From assembly GCA_016710965.1 (NCBI GenBank), contig JADJTW010000002.1:186001-250000 (forward strand): a stretch of 64,000 bases of DNA, written 5' to 3'. Shown one piece after another: positions 1 through 7,784 of the stretch; position 1 is the first letter of the stretch, and every line of letters begins with the position of its first letter. The DNA comes from Flavobacteriales bacterium. GTDB lineage: Bacteria > Bacteroidota > Bacteroidia > Flavobacteriales_F > PHOS-HE28. A program made the position numbers and the translations under genes. Below the pieces are notes generated by a model, which was given only the letters and a program-made list of their open reading frames with translations, was not told where the DNA came from and searched no databases.

Positions 1-2360
1 GCGCCTGCGTAGAGCAGGTTCTGATCACGGAGAACGTTTCCGGTCCACAACATGGCCACACCGCTGTCCACCTTCCGGCCCTCGAAGCCCCATGTCGCAG
101 TGGCCGACAGGCTGAAATCGGTGTTCACGGCGGATTGGCCGAGCGCGATGGGAGCGGCTGTCATCGTGCCGAAATGGTTCCTGTGACGAACAGCCAGATA
201 ATAGTTGCCATCGAAGGCACGCAAGCGTAGCGTCCCACCCGAGGCGGGGATCACTTGTCCGGATCGAGTGAGCAAAGCGCTACGCGTAGCCACGATCTGG
301 CTTGGTGTCGCAGCGCTGCGCAATTCGAGCAGGACCCAATCAACGATGGCGTTCGCACCAGTGGCAAGGAGGAGCGCCGGATCGAGCTGTTCCCCACCGC
401 CACCGCTCGCATGCGCGAAGTTGAGCCCCGTGAAGGGTTCGGTGGTCGGTATCAAACCCGCTACTCTCAACGCATCGCTCATGAGGCCCGTGCCGCTGTT
501 GAAGGGACCTTCGAGGATGACCTTCGGGCCCACCAACACACCATCGGTAACCGTGGCAGTGACCATTGTGCGCGCGCTGGCTGCGAACACATCATTGGTC
601 TTCACGATCCAGTCATAGAGGTAGTAGTACATCCCTGCGGAACTCGACCCCGTGATGCTGCCCAAGGTGCCTATGGCATATGGATAGGAGACTCCTGAAC
701 TGGACCGCCAGAGGTTCCGTGTGACTTCGGAATTATCATCGTAGGCGGTGATCCGATGCTGCGTACCAGCGGGGACATCCCAATTCACCGTGATGGTGTT
801 CAGCCCTGAAGGGATCTCGATGAACTTCTCTGCGATGAGGTTGCCGAGCCGGTCCACAAGCACGAAATGCCGCAGGCCTAGCGTGCTGGCGTAGACCTTG
901 AAGGACTCCAGTTTGAACGGCGCGTATGCATCGAAGAAGAGCCAGTTCTTGGTGCTCTCATAGGCCCCCGAACCGCTGTTGTCCAATTTGCCTGCATGCA
1001 CGTTCGCGCCAGCAACCGTGTTGCGTGCCTCTACCCAGTAGTTCGTCGTCGAGCTCAGCACAGGTGTAGTGAAGTTGTTGCCCGTGCCCACTTCGTTGCC
1101 GCCACTGGATGCATCGAACCAGTGGAGGTCTGATCCGGTGGCACTGAGGCCAGCTGTTGTACCGGAGAGCACGGTGGCCCCGGTTCCTACAGGCGGCGGT
1201 GGCGCCGCGAGGGAAGTGAACGTGAGCGACGGTGTGGAGAGAGAGCCGCAGGGACAAGTGACCGTGCAGGAATAAGTGCCAGCCCCGGTGATGGTGATAC
1301 TGCGCGTGGTGGCTCCGGTGCTCCATGCGTATGCCGTTCCTGGTGAAGCCGTAAGCGTCCGCGTATCGCCGGGAGCCATGGCGAGCGGTCCGCTGCTCAA
1401 GATGTTCGCCGTGCCCCCGCTGTTGGCAGGCGACTGCTGCGTAACGTTGAAAGGCATCCAGGTATAGTTGTTCTCTTCATTCTCCTCCAGGAAGTCGTCG
1501 TTCGGGTCAACGTCCATCACGATCTGATACTGGCCGTTGCAAAGCCCGGGCATGAGGTTGATCCACATGCCATCAAGATTTTCGCTGTACGTGTCGCCAT
1601 TGCCCACTTTGATACCCTGGCGAACGTCGGTGCATCCATCTCCGAAACCCAGATTGTAGTTGTTACCGAAAGCGCCGTTCAGCACGTTGGATCCCTGGTT
1701 GTACAGATGGGAGGTCTTGCAGTAGCCGGGGCTGCCCGAGCACGTGAAGAGATTGATCAGGCAATAGCCGACCTTGCCGCCGGTGGCAAGTACTGGCCAC
1801 AAGCGCGGGTCACTGACACCTGGCTGCGCAAGCCTCAATGACATCGTGCTCCAATCGTTCACGTGCTGGTGGCCGTGGGTCGCGTGGTAGGTCATCGATC
1901 CTGTCTCCACATCCGTATAGGTCATGGTACCGCTCGGGTTCTTGTGGTAGACCCGCTGATAGAGGATCTGCCTGGGCGTGAACCCGTTCGGGCAGGCGAA
2001 CGTCGAGGCCGTAGTGGAGAATGTATCCGGACCGCAGATGAACTTGCGCACGCCAGCAGCGTTCACACCTCTCGTCTCCAATGGTCCATGGCCAACGTTC
2101 GGCGTGGAGCCGCTCACCCTCAAGCGCGCAGCGTCAGAAGAGGCAGTCTGCGAGAACTCGCTTGGGCCTGCGTAGGAATTCTGCAAGGCATACCACGAGA
2201 TCATGATATCCGGCAATAGGTCGCAATTGGTGGCGCCAGCCACTTGGCAACTGCAAGTCGAGGCTGTCAGGCTTGTAACGGAGCACTGCCCGAAACCGGA
2301 AGCCGTGAGCCCTGCGATAGCGATGGCAACGGCGAGAACACGAGCGTGGAATGCCTTCAT
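1..2360 (-). CDS. Secreted lysyl oxidase-like protein, 3' end beyond window
   Basis: The frame is open from an ATG at 2360 to the window edge (at least 786 residues). Residues 1-24 are a signal peptide (hydrophobic core, then GFGQ). Residues about 130-305 resemble the lysyl oxidase catalytic domain. H159, H162, H164 and H166 form the HxxHxHxH copper site, GGK196VGYC matches the segment holding the LTQ lysine, and DTY258 followed by a Trp-Ile-Asn strand matches the LTQ tyrosine region. The domain ends in the acidic ENEENN turn typical of the family. Residues about 310-400 look Ig-like and Cys-rich. The rest resembles a repeat region of Bacteroidota adhesins, so a T9SS sorting domain may lie beyond the edge. 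Known members are copper amine oxidases that oxidise lysine side chains to aldehydes for cross-linking. Secretion and activity are inferred; the C-terminus is unseen. Confidence 0.72.
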   Translation of the reverse strand, partial: MKAFHARVLAVAIAIAGLTASGFGQCSVTSLTASTCSCQVAGATNCDLLPDIMISWYALQNSYAGPSEFSQTASSDAARLRVSGSTPNVGHGPLETRGVNAAGVRKFICGPDTFSTTASTFACPNGFTPRQILYQRVYHKNPSGTMTYTDVETGSMTYHATHGHQHVNDWSTMSLRLAQPGVSDPRLWPVLATGGKVGYCLINLFTCSGSPGYCKTSHLYNQGSNVLNGAFGNNYNLGFGDGCTDVRQGIKVGNGDTYSENLDGMWINLMPGLCNGQYQIVMDVDPNDDFLEENEENNYTWMPFNVTQQSPANSGGTANILSSGPLAMAPGDTRTLTASPGTAYAWSTGATTRSITITGAGTYSCTVTCPCGSLSTPSLTFTSLAAPPPPVGTGATVLSGTTAGLSATGSDLHWFDASSGGNEVGTGNNFTTPVLSSTTNYWVEARNTVAGANVHAGKLDNSGSGAYESTKNWLFFDAYAPFKLESFKVYASTLGLRHFVLVDRLGNLIAEKFIEIPSGLNTITVNWDVPAGTQHRITAYDDNSEVTRNLWRSSSGVSYPYAIGTLGSITGSSSAGMYYYLYDWIVKTNDVFAASARTMVTATVTDGVLVGPKVILEGPFNSGTGLMSDALRVAGLIPTTEPFTGLNFAHASGGGGEQLDPALLLATGANAIVDWVLLELRSAATPSQIVATRSALLTRSGQVIPASGGTLRLRAFDGNYYLAVRHRNHFGTMTAAPIALGQSAVNTDFSLSATATWGFEGRKVDSGVAMLWTGNVLRDQNLLYAG

Positions 2361-2395
2361 GGAAAAGGATTTGGAGCGATTGGAGCGAAGCCCGG

Positions 2396-2403
2396 CAAAG
2401 CTA
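2396..2403 (-). promoter_or_regulatory. -7 promoter element TAGCTTTG for the lysyl oxidase-like gene
   Basis: It matches the Bacteroidota -7 consensus TAnnTTTG and lies 35 nt before the ATG at 2360. No convincing TTTG -33 box was seen. Confidence 0.45.
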
Positions 2404-2441
2404 CCGGGGGTGGAAACCCGTGTCAAGGTAAAGACCCGAAC

Positions 2442-3689
2442 TTATTTGACCAGCCGCGCAAGCAGTCTCCCTTGGGAACCTAAAACGGCGAGCACGTAAG
2501 TTCCGCCTTGTATACCCTGCATATTGATGCTGAACGTCGATGATCCGCTCGAGCCCGCAAGCACCTGAGAACCCTGTGTGGAATGCAGCGTCCATTGCAC
2601 AGGTCCATTCATGGATGGGATGGTCACAGAACAATGGTCGGAGGCCGGATTGGGATGCACGGAAACCTGGATCCTCTGTTCGCTGGAGCCAGCGGTAGGC
2701 GTCATTCGTACAGCGCCTCCGGCGTATGTCCCGATCCACAATGAACCATCCGAGGCCCAGCGAAGGCAAGTGACTCCATCATCAGGCATGGGCGAATTGC
2801 CCGTCCCGTAGGACACGAAGGTGTCATCCGGGTTGCGGACGATGACGCCGGCATCCACGCTTCGCACCCATGGCCTGCCCTGCCCGTCCATGGCCAGGCA
2901 GAGCAACGAATTCGAAGGGATCAAGGAGTTGGTTACCGCGTACTGGAAGAAGAAACCTCCCAGCCAATCGCCGAAGTTCCTGATGAGCCCCTGCGACGGT
3001 GTTGCCAGCCATCGATCCGTGTAGATCGAGTCGAAGGCTACACCATTCTGCGTGTTATCGAAGAATAGGTCGATGTAGGTGGCATGGACATCGACCATCG
3101 ATTCGCTCATATAGTGGAAGCCACCGTTGAGCGTACCGATGGCCACCAGCCCATCCGACTCGCGCACCGCTACATCGCGTATCACGGTGCCATTGGGCAC
3201 CAGTCCATTGTAGCTGGTGGGCTGGTCATTGTACAGGCGCCACTCGCTGCCCGTGTAGCAGAGCAAGCCAAGATAAGTGCCCACCCAGACCCAGTTCCGA
3301 TGATCGATGCTGATGCAGGTGACCTGATCGTCCGCCAGCGGCGAATTCGCACTATTGTAATAGGTCCAGGTCGACACACCGTCGAAAACAGCCAAACCAC
3401 CTTGCACAGAACCCACCCACACGTTGTCCGCCGTGTCAACGGCAACGGCTGTTACTTGATTATCGGGCAATCCGGAGTTGTCGCTCTGCCAGATGGTCCA
3501 AGAGGCGCCGTCATATTTGCAAAGGCCCCATTCCGTTCCCACCCACATGTTCCCTTGGCTGTCCTCGGCGAGGTCGGTGATGGTGACCGTGGGAAGGCCC
3601 GCAGTGCTGGGGTCGAATATTTCCCAGGTCTGAGCATGGCTCAGGCAGCCGGCGAGGAGGAACCCGATGAAGGCGATGGGTCGGCCCAT
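2442..3689 (-). CDS. Secreted two-component-regulator-type beta-propeller protein with T9SS sorting domain
   Basis: 415 residues from the ATG at 3689, which begins MGRPIAF and a signal peptide ending SHAQ. An ATG at 3725 would put 12 extra residues before the signal peptide and overlap the upstream gene. The body has about seven repeats of the form DxxGxxWVGTxxGL.Y(D/T)G, the regulator propeller (ligand-binding or scaffolding) fold. The last 75 residues (HPNPASDHCSV through GGTYVLAVLGSQGRLLARLVK) are a T9SS type A sorting domain. No kinase or DNA-binding domain follows the propeller, so this is a free secreted propeller rather than a hybrid sensor. The stop of the neighbour is only 5 nt upstream, so the two are probably co-transcribed. 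Confidence 0.85.
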   Translation of the reverse strand: MGRPIAFIGFLLAGCLSHAQTWEIFDPSTAGLPTVTITDLAEDSQGNMWVGTEWGLCKYDGASWTIWQSDNSGLPDNQVTAVAVDTADNVWVGSVQGGLAVFDGVSTWTYYNSANSPLADDQVTCISIDHRNWVWVGTYLGLLCYTGSEWRLYNDQPTSYNGLVPNGTVIRDVAVRESDGLVAIGTLNGGFHYMSESMVDVHATYIDLFFDNTQNGVAFDSIYTDRWLATPSQGLIRNFGDWLGGFFFQYAVTNSLIPSNSLLCLAMDGQGRPWVRSVDAGVIVRNPDDTFVSYGTGNSPMPDDGVTCLRWASDGSLWIGTYAGGAVRMTPTAGSSEQRIQVSVHPNPASDHCSVTIPSMNGPVQWTLHSTQGSQVLAGSSGSSTFSINMQGIQGGTYVLAVLGSQGRLLARLVK

Positions 3690-3694
3690 CGCGC

Positions 3695-4501
3695 CTATCG
3701 TGCGATCAGCATCGGCTGCGCCCATGAGCGTCCCTCACTGCGCACGATAAGCTGGTATGCGCCACTCTCCAGCGTGCGCACATCGAGGGTCAACGTATTC
3801 AGTCCACCTCGATCACGCCGTACTACACGTCCGCCTGTATCCATGATCTCCACCTCATCGATCATGCGTCCTTCGTTCAAAGTGATGGTCGTGGAAGCGT
3901 TGGCCGGATTCGGCGCAATGGTCATTGGGGAAGGCGCCAGCGGCACAGGGGCCACTGCAGTCGTGCCCGAGAACACCCCGCCCGTGCGGTCGACGCCGTT
4001 GAGAGAGATGTAGTAGAGCAGGTTGTTGTCGATGGCGTACTGATCGGTGGCGACATCGATCGCCGTAGCTCCCGGATCGTTGTTCACCGGAATCGTCGCC
4101 ACCTCGATCCATGTGTCGGCAAGAAGCGAATTGTCGCAACCGCCATCATCGGTGATGGCCGAGATGTACGTGCCGAGCCCGAAGAACGTCCAGTTCTTGT
4201 ATTTGAAACCGTTGCCAGCGGTGATCGTGCTTCCCGGAGAAGGCTGAAAAGCGCTATTGGGGTAAGGGCACCACGCACTACTGCCAAAACCGAGCGTTGC
4301 CGCTGATGCTTCCGGCCAACGTATGCTGAATGAGATGCTGCTGACGAGCTCGCCGAAATCGTAGTCGTTCGCCCGAAGGAACACATGCAATTGGGCGTTG
4401 GCGTCATCGTGCTCCACCAGCAGGTCCACGAAGGGCAATTGGGCGGAAGCAAACGGCACAGAAAGGGCTAGCAGGGAAGGCAGGAAAATCGTGCGTTTCA
4501 T
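3695..4501 (-). CDS. Secreted protein with T9SS type A sorting domain, function unknown
   Basis: 268 residues. The signal peptide is at residues 1-20 (ends PFASAQ). The middle, about 21-190, is predicted beta-rich, with Cys pairs in the segments ASAWCPYPN and DDGGCDNS. I do not recognise it beyond a weak resemblance to cohesin/PKD-like folds seen in T9SS cargo. The C-terminal 75 residues start APNPANASTTITL and end in an AYQLIVRSEG strand and LIAR, which is a T9SS sorting domain. It is first in a two-gene unit with the propeller protein. A TAGCTTTG promoter box and a 9-bp inverted repeat lie just upstream. Confidence 0.75.
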   Translation of the reverse strand: MKRTIFLPSLLALSVPFASAQLPFVDLLVEHDDANAQLHVFLRANDYDFGELVSSISFSIRWPEASAATLGFGSSAWCPYPNSAFQPSPGSTITAGNGFKYKNWTFFGLGTYISAITDDGGCDNSLLADTWIEVATIPVNNDPGATAIDVATDQYAIDNNLLYYISLNGVDRTGGVFSGTTAVAPVPLAPSPMTIAPNPANASTTITLNEGRMIDEVEIMDTGGRVVRRDRGGLNTLTLDVRTLESGAYQLIVRSEGRSWAQPMLIAR

Positions 4502-4511
4502 GGGTGCGGGA

Positions 4512-4539
4512 CGCCTTAGCGCCCATCAAAGCTAAGGCG
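4512..4539. repeat. Inverted repeat CGCCTTAGC-N10-GCTAAGGCG over a promoter box
   Basis: Perfect 9-bp arms at 4512-4520 and 4531-4539 are separated by 10 nt. On the minus strand the far arm and loop contain TAGCTTTG (4534 to 4527), a -7 element 25 nt before the ATG at 4501. It could be an operator for the downstream gene or a terminator for the MoxR gene, which ends at 4604. No T-run follows, which weakens the terminator reading. Confidence 0.5.
4527..4534 (-). promoter_or_regulatory. -7 promoter element TAGCTTTG
   Basis: It fits TAnnTTTG, lies 25 nt before the ATG at 4501 and is embedded in the inverted repeat 4512-4539. Confidence 0.45.
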
Positions 4540-4603
4540 AAGCGTAGTGGACCATCGCCGCCGCAGGGCAGGATATCCACAAGCAACGGGAAAAGCCGTG
4601 TGA

Positions 4604-5569
4604 TCAGAGAATCTCCTGCACAATGCGATCCACTGTGACGCCTTCAGCCTCTGCCTTGTAGTTGCGCACCAGGCGATGGCGAAGAATGGGCAGTGCCAAG
4701 GCTTGAACGTCAGCGATATCCGGCGAGAAGCGACCATTTGCAAGCGCATGTGCCTTGGCACCGATCACCAGGTACTGGCTCGCACGCGGGCCAGCGCCCC
4801 AACTCAGGTGGTCGTTGATGATCGCTGGCGCACCGTTCAGCCCCGGCCGGGTCCGACCGGCGAGCTTCACAGCATACTCCAACACATTGTCCGCCACAGG
4901 GATGCGCCGCACCAGTCCTTGGAAATGCAGGATCTCTTCGGCAGTGAGCACCGGTTCCACGGTGGCTACGGTGTCACTCGTCGTTGCTTTCACCACGGCC
5001 AGTTCCTCGGCGTAGGTGGGATAGTCTACGCGGATGTCGAACATGAAGCGGTCCAACTGCGCTTCGGGCAAGGGATAGGTTCCTTCCTGCTCGATGGGAT
5101 TCTGCGTGGCCAGCACGAAGAAGGGTTCAGGCAGCAGGTGCGTCTGTCCAGCGGCTGTGACGCTCTTCTCCTGCATGGCTTCCAGTAGCGCAGCCTGTGT
5201 CTTCGGTGGGGTGCGATTAATCTCGTCGGCCAGGATGATGTTGGCGAACAGGGGGCCTTTGATGAAGCGGAAGCGGCGCTCCTGGTCAAGGATCTCCGAT
5301 CCGATGATGTCGCTGGGCATCAGGTCGGGAGTGAACTGGATGCGGTTGAAGCTGAGCCCGAGCGCCTTCGCCACGGTATTCACCAACAAGGTCTTGGCCA
5401 GGCCCGGCACGCCCACCAGCAGGCAGTGCCCGCGGCTGAATATGCCCAGGAGCACATGGTCCACCACCGCGTCCTGCCCGATGATGACCTTGTTCACTTC
5501 GCGTTTCAGGCGGCGGTATTGTTCGCCGAATCGCTCCACGCTCTGCACGTCATTGGTCGTTTCACTCAT
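4604..5569 (-). CDS. MoxR family AAA+ ATPase
   Basis: 321 residues, normal for the family. Residues 26-60 hold the start of the AAA_3 domain. The Walker A is GVPGLAKT (53-60), Walker B is IILADEIN (111-118) and sensor 1 is TQNP (155-158). The segment PLPEAQLDRF follows, with the second, helical domain from about residue 190. MoxR ATPases are cytoplasmic chaperones that assist maturation of VWA-domain or membrane complexes. No VWA partner is present in this window. The three foldase genes lie directly upstream on the same strand (15-nt gap). This pairing of MoxR with SurA-like foldases recurs in Bacteroidota, as I recall. Confidence 0.92.
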   Translation of the reverse strand: MSETTNDVQSVERFGEQYRRLKREVNKVIIGQDAVVDHVLLGIFSRGHCLLVGVPGLAKTLLVNTVAKALGLSFNRIQFTPDLMPSDIIGSEILDQERRFRFIKGPLFANIILADEINRTPPKTQAALLEAMQEKSVTAAGQTHLLPEPFFVLATQNPIEQEGTYPLPEAQLDRFMFDIRVDYPTYAEELAVVKATTSDTVATVEPVLTAEEILHFQGLVRRIPVADNVLEYAVKLAGRTRPGLNGAPAIINDHLSWGAGPRASQYLVIGAKAHALANGRFSPDIADVQALALPILRHRLVRNYKAEAEGVTVDRIVQEIL

Positions 5570-5584
5570 TGCTCTATGGTACGG

Positions 5585-6955
5585 TCAGGGTGCGCCCGGT
5601 GCGGGCCAAGGGTGCGTAAAGGTGCAGCCCGCGTAGTCCGCATCGATGCGCACGTAGGTATTATTGATGGTAGTGCGGATCCACTTGTCTATCATCTCCA
5701 CGCGCGCCTTGCCCTCGGCGGCTTGCTGTATTAGGCGGTAATCATCGCGCAGGTTGGCCCGGTGCGGTTCGGAGCGCGCCCCGAGTTTCAGCAGTCGGTA
5801 GGCTTTGGTGCCATCGGGCATCACGATCAGCTGCGGCTCGCTTACTTCACCGAGCTTCAGTTTGTCCAGCACGAAGAAGGTCTGCTGGTCCAGGTCGGAA
5901 AGGTCCCAGCGCGCGCTGTTGTCGCCGGGCTCGATCATGGACCCGTTCAAGCCTTTGCTCTCCTCGTCGTCGCTGTACTTGCCCGCAGTGGGCCCGAAGT
6001 CCAGGCTGCCCGCGGTGATCAAAGTGCGCAGGCTGTCCAGCAAGGTCTTCTGGCGCTGGAGGTCGGCGCTGGACACCTGCGGGCGAAGGAGCACGTGGCG
6101 CGCATTGTATTGCTCGCCGCGCCGCTCGATCAATTGCATGAAATGCCAGCCGTACTGGGTCTTGAAGACCTGTGAGACCTCCCCTTCCTTCAGGCTCATG
6201 GCTACGGCATCGAACTCCGGCACCATGACACCACTGGGTACCAGGCCTAACTCCCCGCATTCCTTGGCCGAGCCGGGGTCTTCGGAGTAGAGGACCGCCA
6301 CAGTGCAGAACTCCTTCTCCCCTTTGACGATGGCTTCGCGGAACTCCTCCATCTTCCGACGCACTCGCCGATCCTCGTCCTCGCTGGGCTTGGGCACACG
6401 CAGGATCATGCTGTACTCCACCTCCACCCCGATCAGCGGGATGCTGTCTTCCGGTATGCGCTCATAGAAGCGCTTCACCTCGCGCGGGGTGATGTTGAGA
6501 TCGGCGGTAAGCCGGCCTTGCATCTGCTTCACCAGCAGTTGATCGCGCACCTGCTCGCGGAAATCGGCCTTGATCTCGGCCGTCGTCTTGCCGTAGAATT
6601 CCTCCAGCTTCTTTTCCCCTCCCAGCTGTTGCGCGAAGTAGCGTATGCGGTTGTCGAGTTCCAGTTCGACCTGCGCCGCCTCAACCACGACGCTGTCGAG
6701 GTTGCCCTGTTCGATGAGAAGCTTCTCATACAGCATGTCCTCCAGAGCAGTGCAACTATGATCGGCGCCGGGCGTGGGGTCCATCTGCCGCGCCTGCTCG
6801 GTCTTGGCCACAAGCTCGGAGTAGAGCACCGCTTCGCGACCCACCACGGCCACCACCTTGTCCACAAGGATGGGCTGCGGCTGCGCGAGCAACGCTCCAT
6901 GCAGCAGGCCGATGGCGATGGCACTACTCGTGTACTTCCACATCCTTGTTCGCAA
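5585..6955 (-). CDS. SurA-like periplasmic peptidyl-prolyl isomerase
   Basis: 456 residues from the ATG at 6955, or 452 from the ATG at 6943; both give a signal peptide ending LLAQ. Residues 30-160 form the SurA-type chaperone N-domain (VDKVVAVVGREAVLYSEL). Residues about 175-280 hold a parvulin domain (LYSEDPGSA, GELG, VSQVFKTQYGWHFMQLIER). A second, more divergent one begins at NARHVLL and includes the GPTAGKYSDD segment. SurA proteins escort outer-membrane proteins through the periplasm. The start overlaps the end of the lipoprotein gene by 20-32 nt, so the pair is co-translated. It is the third of three adjacent foldase genes. Confidence 0.88.
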   Translation of the reverse strand: MRTRMWKYTSSAIAIGLLHGALLAQPQPILVDKVVAVVGREAVLYSELVAKTEQARQMDPTPGADHSCTALEDMLYEKLLIEQGNLDSVVVEAAQVELELDNRIRYFAQQLGGEKKLEEFYGKTTAEIKADFREQVRDQLLVKQMQGRLTADLNITPREVKRFYERIPEDSIPLIGVEVEYSMILRVPKPSEDEDRRVRRKMEEFREAIVKGEKEFCTVAVLYSEDPGSAKECGELGLVPSGVMVPEFDAVAMSLKEGEVSQVFKTQYGWHFMQLIERRGEQYNARHVLLRPQVSSADLQRQKTLLDSLRTLITAGSLDFGPTAGKYSDDEESKGLNGSMIEPGDNSARWDLSDLDQQTFFVLDKLKLGEVSEPQLIVMPDGTKAYRLLKLGARSEPHRANLRDDYRLIQQAAEGKARVEMIDKWIRTTINNTYVRIDADYAGCTFTHPWPAPGAP

Positions 6956-7784
6956 TGGCTTGGCGGTACAGGTCCTCCCTCATGTTCTTGATCAGGTCCA
7001 GCTTGCGCTTGTTCAGCAGGATGGTGCGGATGTCCTGCCTTACCAGCTCGATGGGCGAGGGGCTGGAGCGGGGACGAAGTTCCAGAATGTCAACGAACCA
7101 GACGGTGGATTCCTTGCGCACCACCAAGCGCTTGCCATCGGGCCCGACAGGCGGCAGGCTTTCCACGGGCACTTGATTGCTCAATTCGCTCAAGCTGGTC
7201 CACCTCTCGCTGTGATCGGTGATCAGCACGCCGAGCTCGGCCAGTTGGATCTCCACGTCGCGCATCTGTTCGGGTTTGCCGCTGAGGAAACGATCCTCCA
7301 TGCGCTTCAGTACGCGCTTCTCCAAACTGTCCACCCTGAACCAGCGCGCGCGCAGGATATCGTCCTGCAGGTCGAAGTCCTGCGTGTTGGCCTCGTAGTA
7401 GGCGCCCACTTCATCGGGACTGATGGCGGTATCAAGTCGTTGGTACACGAGCGCCTCTTCGTAGGCCGTGAGCAGGAGCGAATTGCGATAGTCGCGCAGC
7501 TCGGCCTCGAATTGCTTCTGCGAAGCGGCCAGGTTCAATTCGGCCTGGTGCAGTTCAACCTGCTGCCGCAACCAGCTCTCCACAAAGGCCTGCGCGGTGG
7601 CGGCGCTGTCCTCGGGTGTAGCCACCATGGGCACCACCTGGCGCAAGTCGCTCCAGCGCAGTTGCTGGTCGAAGGCGCGGGCGATCACCGGGTCGTCGTG
7701 GTCATCATCGCTGCCGCAGGCAGCAAGGACGAAGGCCCCCAGTACGGGGGCCAGCATCCAGCTTGTTCGCAAGCCCCTGCTCAC
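6924..7784 (-). CDS. Lipoprotein related to peptidyl-prolyl isomerases
   Basis: 286 residues from a GTG at 7784. That start gives a 4-nt GTGA overlap with the upstream foldase and a clean lipoprotein signal with lipobox VLAAC (Cys23). An ATG at 7757 is the alternative. The body has the SurA N-domain pattern: helical, with EAYEEALVYQRL-type segments and a DEVGAYYEANTQDFDL stretch that in foldases precedes the parvulin domain. I do not see an intact parvulin core, so a chaperone-only role at the inner leaflet of the outer membrane is more likely than isomerase activity. It sits between two clear PpiC/SurA genes. Confidence 0.75.
   Translation of the reverse strand: MSRGLRTSWMLAPVLGAFVLAACGSDDDHDDPVIARAFDQQLRWSDLRQVVPMVATPEDSAATAQAFVESWLRQQVELHQAELNLAASQKQFEAELRDYRNSLLLTAYEEALVYQRLDTAISPDEVGAYYEANTQDFDLQDDILRARWFRVDSLEKRVLKRMEDRFLSGKPEQMRDVEIQLAELGVLITDHSERWTSLSELSNQVPVESLPPVGPDGKRLVVRKESTVWFVDILELRPRSSPSPIELVRQDIRTILLNKRKLDLIKNMREDLYRQAIANKDVEVHE

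Noticed and set aside
2361..2441. A hairpin terminator downstream of the propeller gene
   Set aside because: Only a 4-bp CGGG/CCCG pairing was found, too weak to call.
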